Part shown: positions 16,501 through 24,300 of the stretch, piece after piece
How the letters are laid out: every line of letters starts with the position of its first letter
How positions within the stretch are numbered: position 1 is the stretch's first letter
DNA from: an uncultured Oscillospiraceae bacterium
GTDB taxonomy: Bacteria; Bacillota; Clostridia; Oscillospirales; Oscillospiraceae
Direction: 5' to 3'
Length of the DNA stretch: 36,193 nt
Assembly (NCBI GenBank): GCA_934615645.1
Contig: CAKTTR010000012.1
Span: 1 to 36,193 of the forward strand
The notes under the pieces: model-generated
Database searches by the model: none
Told to the model about the DNA's origin: nothing
The model's input: only the letters and a program-made list of their open reading frames with translations
Position numbers and translations under genes: made by a program

Positions 16501-17928
16501 CCGGATATCGACCTCAACTTCTCCGGCGAATACCAGGCCCAGGCCCACGCCTACTGCGTCCAGATGTTCGGCGCCAGCCACGTTTTCCGGGCCGGGACCA
16601 TCGGCACCGTCGCGGAGAAGACGGCCTTCGGCTATGTCAAAAAATACCTGGCTGAGCGGGACCTGATCGTCAGCCGCGCCGAGGAGCAGCGGCTGGCCTT
16701 AGGCTGCGTCGGCGTCAAGCGGACGACAGGCCAGCACCCCGGCGGCCTGGTCGTCATCCCCCAGGAAAACGAGATCTGGGACTTCTGCCCTGTCCAGCAC
16801 CCGGCGGACGACACCAGCACCGATACCATCACGACACATTTTGAATACCACTGCATGGAGGAGAACCTCTTAAAGCTGGATATGCTGGGCCACGATGACC
16901 CGACGATGATCCGTATGCTGGAGGATATGACCGGCCGCGACGCCAAGACCATCCCCCTGGACGACCCGGAGACCATGGCGATCTTCACGACCTCCAAGGG
17001 CCTGGGCTTTGAGGACGACCCGATCCTGGGCCCCGTCGGCTCCTGCGGCATCCCGGAGTTTGGCACCGGCTTCACCCGGGGCATGCTCCAGGAGACCCAG
17101 CCCAAGGCGTTTGATACCCTCATCCGCCTGTCCGGCTTCTCCCACGGCACGGACGTCTGGCTGGGCAATGCGCGGGACCTGATCCTCTCCAAGACGGCGA
17201 CCGTCGGCCAGGCCATCGGCTGCCGCGACGATATCATGCTCTATCTCATCCAGTGCGGCATGCCCGAGAAGCGGTCGTTCAAGATCATGGAGGCCGTCCG
17301 AAAGGGCCGCGGCCTCCCGGAGGGCGCCGAGCAGGAGATGATCGACGCCGGTGTCCCCGCCTGGTACATCGGCTCCTGCAAGAAGATCAAATATCTCTTC
17401 CCCAAGGCCCACGCCGTGGCCTATGTTATGATGGCCTTCCGCATCGCCTGGTACAAGGTCCACGAGCCCCTGGCGTTCTACGCGGCGTATTTCTACCGCC
17501 GCAGCCAAAAGGGCAATTTTGACGCCGCCCTTATGACCCAGGGCAAGGACCTTGTCGTCGATACGATCAAGGCCATCAAAGCAAACCCCGACGCCTCCGC
17601 CAAGGACGACGACCTTCTGACGACCCTGGAGGTCTGCTATGAATTTTACCTGCGGGGCTTCACCTTCGCCCCCATCAGCCTGACCGAGTCCCACGCGACG
17701 AAATTTCTCATCAAGGACGGCCAGCTGCTGCCGCCGTTCATCGCCGTCGGCGGCCTGGGCGAGACGGCGGCCTGGGATATCCTCGCCGGCCGGGAGGGCC
17801 GGGAATTTATCTCCATCGAGGAATTCGCCGCCGCGTGCCCGAAGGTCTCGCAGACGCATATCGAAAACCTCCGCGCTGCCGGCGCCTTCGGCGACCTCCC
17901 CGACACCAGCCAAGTCAGCCTCTTCTAA
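13555..17928 (+). CDS. polC: DNA polymerase III alpha subunit, PolC type
   Basis: A 1457-residue replicative polymerase of Gram-positive type. In order: an N-terminal domain (1-200), an OB fold (about 220-310, 'VVVEGEVTVLNHRELKKRGA'), and a PHP domain beginning near 323 ('VELHLHTNMSSMDALTDT') that is split by a DnaQ-like 3'-5' exonuclease ('AFDLETTGLSS' near 421, 'HNADFDVGF'). The palm follows ('GSRGSVGSSIVAYLSGITEV'), then a zinc module with Cys pairs 'CTNPDC' and 'CPKC', and the catalytic 'VPDIDLNFSGEYQ' near residue 982. All motifs appear intact. I prefer ATG 13555 (GAGG nine bases upstream) to the TTG 13540 that overlaps the ispG stop. Its presence places the organism in the Firmicutes or relatives. 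proS, often found upstream of polC, is absent. Confidence 0.97.
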   Translation: MDVTFQTLFPQFTPPDTLADAPVQHVDLHPAQRRVRIELTPGSYLPTRELDDAADTIATLYDLHQVEFSCRYAPELLAQMDFFDLGRIFIQHNPLAAGALAGAAWHLEGETLHVGLVANGVAYLEPGIPAVRQFIADRFGRQVEIQIDAHQELEGQALFDATAALRQKAMTEQPQPVVKASAPGKARAARPTAADMIFGKPFSGKALPMKDLEQDMYKVVVEGEVTVLNHRELKKRGAWIISFDMTDHTGSARIHCFMEAAQAKPILEGVQGPNAKKKKPGSWLRVHGKVTVNRYDGELVIEPFGIMKGKRPERQDTAPVKRVELHLHTNMSSMDALTDTTLAVRQAAAWGMPAIGITDHGVAQAYPDAMHTVEGGCTVAGTDQPMKILYGCEGYYVNDVDDRVVVHGVRDLPLRGDFVAFDLETTGLSSRTERITEIGAVIFRDGQPCERFQTFVNPHRRLSQKIVDLTGITDAMLRDAPEIEQVLPEFLQFCGDLPLCAHNADFDVGFIQAACQRQGISYAPTYFDTLILAQNLLPNLGKYKLNLVADALSLPDFQHHRASDDAVTCGYLLARFVPMLEERGITRVPEINPLMAQLRSGGRLDGRHTRHILLFAKNQTGLRNLYHLISLSNLEYFKRVPRMPKSQLLRYREGLIIGSACEAGELFQAVVAHKSDAELERIASFYDFLEIQPLCNNHFMLTKGLAQDEEELREFNRTIVRLGKKLGKPVVATGDVHFLNPEDEIFRHILLATKGFDDADKSLPLYLRSTDEMLREFAYLGEETAYEVVVKNTNLIADMCDTVRPVPHNLFAPAIENSVEDLKRLVYGKLHRLYGENPPELITQRVETELHDIINCHYDVIYMSAQKLVQNSLEHGYLVGSRGSVGSSIVAYLSGITEVNSFPPHYRCTNPDCKFTTFDVTSITALDEADPEKRADAIQAKAEAACGADLPDAVCPKCGAKFAKEGFNIPFETFLGFGGDKVPDIDLNFSGEYQAQAHAYCVQMFGASHVFRAGTIGTVAEKTAFGYVKKYLAERDLIVSRAEEQRLALGCVGVKRTTGQHPGGLVVIPQENEIWDFCPVQHPADDTSTDTITTHFEYHCMEENLLKLDMLGHDDPTMIRMLEDMTGRDAKTIPLDDPETMAIFTTSKGLGFEDDPILGPVGSCGIPEFGTGFTRGMLQETQPKAFDTLIRLSGFSHGTDVWLGNARDLILSKTATVGQAIGCRDDIMLYLIQCGMPEKRSFKIMEAVRKGRGLPEGAEQEMIDAGVPAWYIGSCKKIKYLFPKAHAVAYVMMAFRIAWYKVHEPLAFYAAYFYRRSQKGNFDAALMTQGKDLVVDTIKAIKANPDASAKDDDLLTTLEVCYEFYLRGFTFAPISLTESHATKFLIKDGQLLPPFIAVGGLGETAAWDILAGREGREFISIEEFAAACPKVSQTHIENLRAAGAFGDLPDTSQVSLF

Positions 17929-18022
17929 CCCCCGCCCCCGCCCCTACAGCGCTCCGCGCTGAGCCCTTGCGGCGCGCTGCACCGAAGGGCCGCTGGGCAC
18001 CAAAGGACTGCGAAAGTCCCTT

Positions 18023-18080
18023 GGCTCCCCTTTTAAGGGGAGCTGTCAGCGCGCGCAAGCGCGATGACTGAGAGGTTTTC
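18023..18080 (+). repeat. REP-like palindromic repeat, copy 2
   Basis: GGCTCCCC-TTTTAA-GGGGAGC forms the first hairpin; GTCAGCGCGCGCAAGCGCGATGAC forms the second and ends in TGAGAGG. Confidence 0.75.
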
Positions 18081-18123
18081 CCACAAGTATGCACTGCACC
18101 TACAATCGCCGCACCTAGCCCTT

Positions 18124-18174
18124 GGCTCCCCTGAAAGGGGAGCTGGCAGCGCAAAGCGCTGACTGAGGGGTTTT
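18124..18174 (+). repeat. REP-like palindromic repeat, copy 3
   Basis: GGCTCCCCTGAAAGGGGAGC, then GGCAGCGCAAAGCGCTGACT and GAGGGG. It has the same two-hairpin layout as copy 2, with different stem bases that still pair. Confidence 0.75.
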
Positions 18175-18230
18175 GTCCAAGGCTCCACCGTATTCCAAGC
18201 GGCGCATTGCACCAAAGGCTCCCTTGCGTA

Positions 18231-18273
18231 TGGGTGAGACTCCAAGAGCGCAAGCGCAGCGCAGCGCGATTGG
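18231..18273 (-). repeat. Short repeat module (GAGACTCCAAGAGCGC), copy 1
   Basis: TGGGTGAGACTCCAAGAGCG followed by GCGCGATTGG recurs, inverted, at 24908-24941. This copy has nine extra bases (CAAGCGCAG) of the internal GC repeat. Confidence 0.65.
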
Positions 18274-18279
18274 CTAATA

Positions 18280-18325
18280 AGCGAGAGTCAAAATCTTTGA
18301 TTTTGCTCCTCGAGCTTATACAGCG
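18280..18325 (-). repeat. Short palindromic repeat module (GATTTTG hairpin), copy 1
   Basis: GTCAAAATC-TTT-GATTTTG with flanks AGCGAGA and CTCGAGCTTATACAGC recurs, inverted, at 24720-24770, where it sits inside another repeat. Confidence 0.7.
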
Positions 18326-18347
18326 TAGTCGAACCTATGCAGAGCTA

Positions 18348-18380
18348 AGGGAGCTGTCAGCGAAGCTGACTGAGGGATTG
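18348..18380 (+). repeat. REP-like palindromic repeat, copy 4 (short)
   Basis: GGGAGCTGTCAGCGAAGCTG followed by ACTGAGGG: the distal hairpin and tail of the REP-like family. The proximal GGCTCCC arm is missing. Confidence 0.65.
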
Positions 18381-18479
18381 CTGCAGAGCAAAAGCAAGTT
18401 TGCAATGCAGTTCTCGACTACTCCAGGCCTTTAAAAAACTTGCAAATTTCTGCAAGCTAATTTTTACCAGCCAAACCAG

Positions 18480-18824
18480 CTAGCGCCCTCCGGGGGCCCG
18501 ATTCTTTCTTCACCAGCGAAGAAAGAATCGGGGAAGAAAGACGCCGCCAAAGGCGGGGGGCGGGCCGTCCGCAAGCGTCCGGCCCCTAGCATTTGCTTTG
18601 CAAATGCTTTTTTGATTGAACGCGAAAGGGGCTCCAAGACCGCCCCTTTCACACTATCCCTGCCAGGCGCTCGCCTGGGCTGCGTTAGTCATCGCAGCCG
18701 CACACTGTACGGGGTGCCAGGCAGATTTGTTCTTGCATCCGTGCCCTGTGAGCTGGTGAGCAAACCGCTTGCCGCTTCGCTGTAGCTTACGCACTGCCCA
18801 GGTGACTTGGGGGATGGTGTGGTC
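18480..18824 (-). repeat. ~345-bp structured dispersed repeat, copy 2
   Basis: This is the reverse-orientation partner of 7988-8328. The hairpin stems are conserved while loops differ (GCATTTGC-TTT-GCAAATGC here, GAA loop in copy 1; the ATTCTTTCTTC stem has loop GCTGGT here and GCTGGA there). Similarity begins at CTAGCGCCCTCCGG (18480) and fades at GTGTGGTC (18824). The two copies lie in opposite orientation on either side of the housekeeping block. Confidence 0.8.
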
Positions 18825-18990
18825 GGCGGCTTGCAGCATCGAACGATGGTCACGCTGCGCGCGGGCGCTTGCAGCGGTGCAGTTTGGGGCAGCGACCCTG
18901 TGGCGCGCACAACAAATACACAAACCCAGCGCAATCGCGCAAGAAACCATCCATCGCCATGCCGCGGTTTCGCGGCGGAAAGGAGCGCCT

Positions 18991-19767
18991 ATGCAGCCGC
19001 TTGCGAAGCAATTTCATATCCACTGTGTGGCCGGGGACGTCGGCCGCTATGTCATCCTGCCCGGCGACCCGGGGCGCTGCGCGGCCATCGCCGCGCTGTT
19101 TGACGACGCCCACCACGTCGCCCAGAACCGGGAATTCAATATTTACACCGGGACGCACCTGGGCGAGCGCGTCAGCGTCTGCTCCACCGGAATCGGCGGC
19201 CCCTCCGCCGTCATCGCCATGGAGGAGCTCCATCAGATCGGCGCGGATACCTTCCTGCGCACCGGCACCTGCGGCGGCATTGACTTAGCCGTCCGCTCCG
19301 GGGATATCGTCGTCGCCACCGGGGCCATCCGCTATGAGCACACATCCCAGGAGTACGCGCCCCTGGAATACCCCGCCGTGCCGGACCTGGACCTGACCCT
19401 CGCCCTGCGGGACGCCGCCCTGGCCATGGGCAAGACGGTCCACACCGGCGTCGTCCACTGTAAAGACTCGTTCTACGGGCAGCACAGCCCGGAAAAATCC
19501 CCCATGGCCGCCGAGCTGCAGGAAAAATGGCGCATCTGGAAGCGCCTGGGGGTCAAGGCGTCGGAGATGGAGTCGGCGGCCCTGTTCGTCGCCGCCGATG
19601 CGCTGGGCTGCCGCTGCGGCAGCTGCTTCCATGTCATCTGGAACCAGGAGCGGGAGCTTGCCGGTCTGGACCAGGACATGAGCGAGGACACCTCCGCCGC
19701 CGTCCGCGTCGCCGTCGACGCCCTCCGGCGCATCATTACCCAGGACCGTGCCCGGGCAAAGAAATGA
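18991..19767 (+). CDS. udp: Uridine phosphorylase
   Basis: A 258-residue protein with the nucleoside-phosphorylase-I motifs: 'VILPGDPGRCAAIAALF' (phosphate site), 'VCSTGIGGPSAVIAMEEL' and 'FLRTGTCGGIDLAVRSGDIV', with 'KASEMESAALF' near the C-terminus for the ribose. 'STGIGGPS' and the overall layout match Udp rather than PNP. It cleaves uridine with phosphate to uracil and ribose-1-phosphate for pyrimidine salvage. ATG 18991 has AAAGGAG seven bases upstream; the frame is open further upstream but that part lies in spacer sequence. It stands alone between repeats. Confidence 0.93.
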   Translation: MQPLAKQFHIHCVAGDVGRYVILPGDPGRCAAIAALFDDAHHVAQNREFNIYTGTHLGERVSVCSTGIGGPSAVIAMEELHQIGADTFLRTGTCGGIDLAVRSGDIVVATGAIRYEHTSQEYAPLEYPAVPDLDLTLALRDAALAMGKTVHTGVVHCKDSFYGQHSPEKSPMAAELQEKWRIWKRLGVKASEMESAALFVAADALGCRCGSCFHVIWNQERELAGLDQDMSEDTSAAVRVAVDALRRIITQDRARAKK

Positions 19768-19793
19768 CCCCGCCGCGACGCCCGGACAGGGCA

Positions 19794-19880
19794 GCGCAGC
19801 AGGGTGCAATCCCCTCAAACGAGAGCTCAGCGAAGCGAAGTCACGTTCGAGTGCTTGTCAAAAATACTTTTTTGACAAGC
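19794..19880 (-). repeat. Three-hairpin repeat family, copy A (partial, inverted)
   Basis: Read on the minus strand it begins with GCTTGTCAAAAA-AGTA-TTTTTGACAAGC. A diverged second hairpin follows, then GCACCCTGCTGCGC. The third hairpin of copies B and C is missing. Confidence 0.75.
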
Positions 19881-19888
19881 GCAATATG

Positions 19889-19929
19889 TAGGGCAGATCG
19901 CTGCATCTGCGTCAATCCGCCCTGTTTTT
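19889..19929 (+). terminator. Possible terminator downstream of udp
   Basis: AGGGC (19890-19894) pairs with GCCCT (19918-19922), with GAT/ATC inside, followed by GTTTTTT. The stem is short and the loop large. Confidence 0.4.
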
Positions 19930-20178
19930 TGGTTGCTGTCGTTGTACAAGGGAGCAAACCTGGTTCGCACCGGCCACGTTCGCGCTCGTGCGGTACGCTT
20001 GACACAAAATGCGCCCTCCGGCGCGGCGGCATTCTGCCTGCGTGAACCGTGCGCAATCGGATCCGGCGGCATGTATGCGGCTTTTGTGTCCAAAGCTAGT
20101 ATGTCCCGTCTGCCGCCGGATACCCTGGTATTTTTTGGAAGCTTTCGCATATCCTAGCCCCGAAGGAGGCCTTGTCCA

Positions 20179-20427
20179 TTGCTGCAATGTATCATCATCG
20201 CCCTGGCGATTTTTCTGCTGCTGAAGATCATCTCGCTGCCCATCCGGCTTATCTGGAAGCTGGCGATCAATACGGCCTGCGGCTTTGCCTGCCTGGTGGC
20301 GGTGAACCTGCTGGCCACGTATACCGGCGTCCTGTTTGATCTCAATCTCGTCACCGCCGCCATCGTCGGCTTCCTCGGCCTGCCGGGGATCGTGCTGCTG
20401 TTTGTACTGCACTTTTTTCTAAAATAA
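20179..20427 (+). CDS. bofA: BofA-like pro-sigma-K processing inhibitor family protein
   Basis: An 82-residue protein with two hydrophobic segments (about 3-20 and 30-80). It carries 'LPIRLIWKLAINTACGFACL' and 'LVTAAIVGFLGLPGIVLLFV', the pattern of BofA: a basic link, then N/T-x-x-G and G-x-x-G-x-P-G. In Bacillus, BofA holds the SpoIVFB protease inactive in the forespore outer membrane; in clostridia its role is less clear. The start is TTG 20179 with AAGGAGG nine bases upstream. It suggests a spore-forming ancestry. Confidence 0.85.
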   Translation: MLQCIIIALAIFLLLKIISLPIRLIWKLAINTACGFACLVAVNLLATYTGVLFDLNLVTAAIVGFLGLPGIVLLFVLHFFLK

Positions 20428-20480
20428 TAAATCGCCGCCCCGGGCACAACTCCTGTGCCCGGGGCGGCGTCTTATCGGAA
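20427..20480. terminator. Convergent bidirectional terminator
   Basis: A perfect 16-bp stem (20433-20448 with 20454-20469) lies between the bofA-like gene and the minus-strand zinc-ribbon gene. An A-rich left flank gives a T-rich tract for minus-strand transcripts; TCTTAT follows on the plus side. Confidence 0.85.
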
Positions 20481-20496
20481 AGAGCGTACGCCTAAT

Positions 20497-21138
20497 TTAT
20501 GGCGTCTTCGTATCCGTCTCGATCTGTTCGGGACCGTCTGCACCGCCGGTCTGTGCAGTGCTGCTATCACTGGACTGCGTACCAGCGCAGGTCACGGTGC
20601 AGGTGGCGCTGTATTGGCCGCAGGTGACGGTGATCATTGCCTCGCCGGGGGCGATGGCGGTGATCTTGCCGGACGTGTCGACCGTCGCGACGGTCTCGTC
20701 GCTGCTGGCGTAGGCGATGGCGTCCGTCGTGTCTGCCGGGGTGGTGCTGACGGTCAGGTAGTAGGTGTCGCCCACCTCATGGAGGGAGACGGTGTCGCTG
20801 GAAAGGTACAGCCCCGCACAGGCGACGCTGCCATCCTGCGCCGGGGAGCCGATCAGAAATTCATACGCGATAAACGCGCCGAAGACCAGCAGCAAAACAG
20901 AAAGCAGCACCGCGATGGCGACCTTCCAGCCCGGCTCCGGGTCCGGCTCCGCCTTGGGGGGCTTTTGCTTTTTCTGCTTCTTCTTTTTTCCAGCTGCGGC
21001 GGCCTCGTCAAGCTCTGCCGCGGAAAAGACCTGGGTCTCGTCCAGGTCCGCCCGGTAGGGGGTATCGCACAGGGGGCAGACGTCGCGATTTTCGTCAAAT
21101 ACTGTCCCGCAGATCTCACAAACTCGTTTTTTCGCCAT
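20497..21138 (-). CDS. Zinc-ribbon, single-pass membrane protein with Ig-like (BIG2) domain
   Basis: A 213-residue protein in four parts. A zinc ribbon lies at residues 7-24 (C7, C10, C21, C24: 'CEICGTVFDENRDVCPLC'). A charged Lys-rich linker follows (50-66), then one transmembrane helix (about 72-95, 'VAIAVLLSVLLLVFGAFIAY'). The extracellular domain ('STTPADTTDAIAYASSDETV', 'ATVDTSGKITAIAPGEAMIT') matches bacterial Ig-like group 2 repeats, and a low-complexity Ser/Thr tail ends the protein. Topology is cytoplasmic zinc ribbon, extracytoplasmic Ig domain. It is divergent from the kinase at 21324, which also has an Ig/FN3-type ectodomain, and the two promoters lie back to back. I do not know its function; a cell-envelope sensing or assembly role is a guess. 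Confidence 0.8.
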   Translation of the reverse strand: MAKKRVCEICGTVFDENRDVCPLCDTPYRADLDETQVFSAAELDEAAAAGKKKKQKKQKPPKAEPDPEPGWKVAIAVLLSVLLLVFGAFIAYEFLIGSPAQDGSVACAGLYLSSDTVSLHEVGDTYYLTVSTTPADTTDAIAYASSDETVATVDTSGKITAIAPGEAMITVTCGQYSATCTVTCAGTQSSDSSTAQTGGADGPEQIETDTKTP

Positions 21139-21230
21139 ACTTACGCTCCACGATCCTTGCCGCCAGTCGCGGCGGGAAATGCCCCGCGGACCCAGCCCAT
21201 CCGGACTGCGCGCGGGGGAATATTTTGTTT

Positions 21231-21259
21231 ATCATACCATTTTTTTCGACAGAAAACAA
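21231..21259 (-). promoter_or_regulatory. Sigma-A-type promoter of the zinc-ribbon gene
   Basis: On the minus strand, TTGTTT (21259-21254) and TATGAT (21236-21231) are separated by 17 bp, with an A-tract in the spacer. Confidence 0.7.
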
Positions 21260-21267
21260 CACAAGGA

Positions 21268-21296
21268 TTGCTTTTTTTTCAAAAATGGCGTATGAT
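21268..21296 (+). promoter_or_regulatory. Sigma-A-type promoter of the kinase gene
   Basis: TTGCTT (21268-21273) and TATGAT (21291-21296) are separated by 17 bp. It lies back to back with the zinc-ribbon promoter and about 8 bp from its -35, so the two promoters may compete. Confidence 0.7.
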
Positions 21297-21323
21297 AATA
21301 TCGGCAAATTATTATAGGAGGTG

Positions 21324-24300
21324 ATGGATACGGCAGAATTGAAGCTTGTCTCCCCATTGCTGGATGGGATGACCGTCCTCGAATGCCTCAACAGCGCCGG
21401 TGGCTTTACCTGCTACCTGCTTGAGCGCACCGAGACGAAGGAAAAATTTGTGCTCAAGCACATCTCCATCCCGGAGTCGGACGCGGGCGTCGAGGCGATG
21501 ATCCTCACCGGCGCGCTGCACGACCGGGAGGAGGCCAGATCTTATTACCGCGACGTCGCCCAGGCCCAGGCCATCGAGGTCCGCAACTGGCAGAAGCTCA
21601 GCGGGCTGGAGAATCTCTCTTTGTTCACTGGCTTCCAACTGGTCGAGCGGGAGGAGGGGGCCATCGGATATGACTTCTATCTTCTGGCGCCGTACCGCAC
21701 ATCGCTGCACGCCTATCTGCAGTCGAATGCGATGACGCACCTGCAGGCGCTGAATCTGGGCATCGACCTTTGCAATGCCCTGGCCGGGATCCGGCAGGCC
21801 GGGTATGTTCATCAGGATCTGAAGCCGGAAAATATTTTTGTAGATGAAAACGGTCGCTTTTCCATCGGCGACCTGGGCCTTGCCCCCTTGGAGGACCTGG
21901 CCTTCGCCGCCCTGCCGGAGCACTACAGCAGCTGCTACAGCGCCCCGGAGCTGGCAGATATCATGGCCAATCTGAACGACACCGTCGATCTTTACAGCGT
22001 CGGGATGATCCTCTACCATCTTTTCAACGGCAATCACGCCCCCTTTGAGGAGGACGGCAAGCCGATGCAGGAGGCGGACGCCCTGCGCCTGCAGGGCAAG
22101 GCGCTTCCCGCGCCCCAGTACGCCGATTATGAGCTGGCGGCGATCCTCTGCAAGGCCTGCGCATTCCGCCCGGCGGACCGGTTCGATTCCCCGAACGCCC
22201 TGCGCCAGGCGCTGATGGTCTATATGCAGAAGAACGCCGTCTCGGACGAGCTGATCGTCTCGCCCATCGACATCGGCGAGACCATCGACCCGGAGGACGC
22301 TGGCGACAGCGCCACCGAGGAGCTGCCGGAGGAGACGACAGAGCCCGCCGACGCAGAACCGGAAACAGCAGCGGAAGCCCCGGCAGAACTGGAGGAAGAA
22401 GCAGAAGATTCGGCAGCGCCGGAGGAAGAAGCAGCAGAACCGGCAGCGCCGGAGGAAGAGGCAGCAGAACCGGCCTCGCCGGAGGAAGCCCCGGCAGAGC
22501 CGGAAGAACCGGCGGCCCCGGACGCGCCTATTAACGCGCCGGACGATGCTGCAGAAGAAGCCGCCCCCGCCCCGGATGCCCTTTCCACGGCAGAACAGAC
22601 CGCCGATGCGCCGGGCGCCGCCCCGGAGGAGGACAAGACCGCCGCACCGGATGCAGCGGCCCCGGCAGAAGCCCCGGCAGCCGCGCCTGCGGAAGCACAA
22701 GCGGCGGAGCCGGATGTGGAAGCGGCCCCGGCGACAGAGCCAGATACGGAACCCGCGCTGGACACCTCCGCCGCGGAACCCGCGCCGGACGCCCCGGAGA
22801 AAAAGAAAAAGCGCCGCGCCCGCCGTACCCGGAAGACGCCCGCGCCGGAGACGCAGGACGAGACGCCGCCCATCACGGCGGAGTCCAGCCTGGACGATAT
22901 CCTCGCCGATGCCAACCGCATTCTGGACGGCGAGCCCACCCCGGCCCGCGCCCCGGCGGCCCGGTCCAAGGCAGAAAAAGCGGAGGACCCGGAGGCGATC
23001 CTGCCCCGCCGCCGCAAGAAAAAGCAGCCCGCCCCGTCCGACGGGGAGGAGGCCCCCGGCAAAAAGCGCCGCACCGGCCTGCGGGTGTGCATCACGCTGC
23101 TGGTCCTGGCCATCTTAGCCGCCGGTGCGTGGTTTGGCTATACGCATTGGTATCACGTCGTCCTGTCCAATCTGAAAACGGAGACGGGCGGGGACTATAT
23201 CGCCGTCACCTTTACCAGCAGTGTCAAAGACGCGCCACTGGAGGCGACCTGTAAGGATGCCTACGGCAACGCCTATACCGGCCAGATGAACGGCAGCACC
23301 GTCATCTTCCGGGACCTGACCCCCGGGACCCTGTATTATGTCACCTTCTCCGTGGAAAAGCCCCGGGCCCTGGCTGGGGAGACGGAGATCAACGTCACGA
23401 CGAACGAGGCCGTGCAGGTCGATTCCTTCACCGCCGCCGCCGGGACGGTCAGCACCAGCGTCAATCTGAACATCGCCGTCACCGGGCAGGCCCCGGCCTC
23501 CTGGACGGTCGAGTATGCCGACGAGAGCGGCCAGACCAAGCAGGTCACCTTCGAGGGCCACAGCACGACGGTGCAGGACCTGACCCTGGGGCACACTTAT
23601 ACGTTTACCCTCGTCCCGCCGTCCGGCAGCAGCATCGTCGGCCAGACCAGCGTGACCTATGAAGCCGCCGCCCGCATCCAGGCCGCCGGGCTCCACGCCA
23701 CCGCCATGACGGACGACAGCGTGACCGTCGCCTGGCTCAGCCTGGGCGACGCCCCGGCCAGCTGGCATATCGCCGCCTCCGGCCCCGATTACGCCCAGGA
23801 GACGGATGTGACAGACGCCACCGCCACCTTCACCGGCGTCCGCCGGGACGCGGCCTATACCTTCACCCTGACGGCAGACGGCTTGGACGCGCCCATCACC
23901 TTGGAGCTGCCAGCCAACGCCCCGACGGTCTCCTCGTTCACTGCGGCCGCCAGCGGCGCTGGCGCCATCCAGGCCCAGTGGGAGTATGACGGCGAAATGG
24001 CCGACGGCTGGCAGGTCGAATACACCGCCAGCGGCAGCGACGCCCTGCTTTCGACGGCGAAAACGGCCCAGCAGGTCGTGACGCTCCAGCAGGTCGCCCC
24101 CAATTGCAGCTACATCGTCCGACTCCTGGGCCCCGATGGCGGCGCTCTCATCGGCCCGACCGTCGCCCTGGTCCAGACGCCCGCTGCGGAAGCTTATACC
24201 GGCCACGGCTTCACCGCCGGGTCCGCGCAGCTGGAGACTTATCTGGCCGCGTCCAGCGCGACCTTCACCCTGCAGGACCTGGGCGAGGCCCAGACAGAAT

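Larger units (their letters stand above)
17929..18990. other. Repeat-filled non-coding spacer between polC and udp
   Basis: About 1.06 kb without a credible gene. It holds three REP-like repeats (18023-18080, 18124-18174, 18348-18380), two short modules shared with 24720-24941 (18231-18273 and 18280-18325), and the second copy of the 345-bp repeat (18480-18824). The last ~160 bp before udp show no convincing promoter. Confidence 0.7.
19768..20162. other. Non-coding spacer between udp and bofA-like gene
   Basis: It contains one inverted copy of the three-hairpin repeat (19794-19880) and a weak terminator-like stem (19890-19929). The remaining ~230 bp carry no gene or promoter that I can support. 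Confidence 0.6.
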
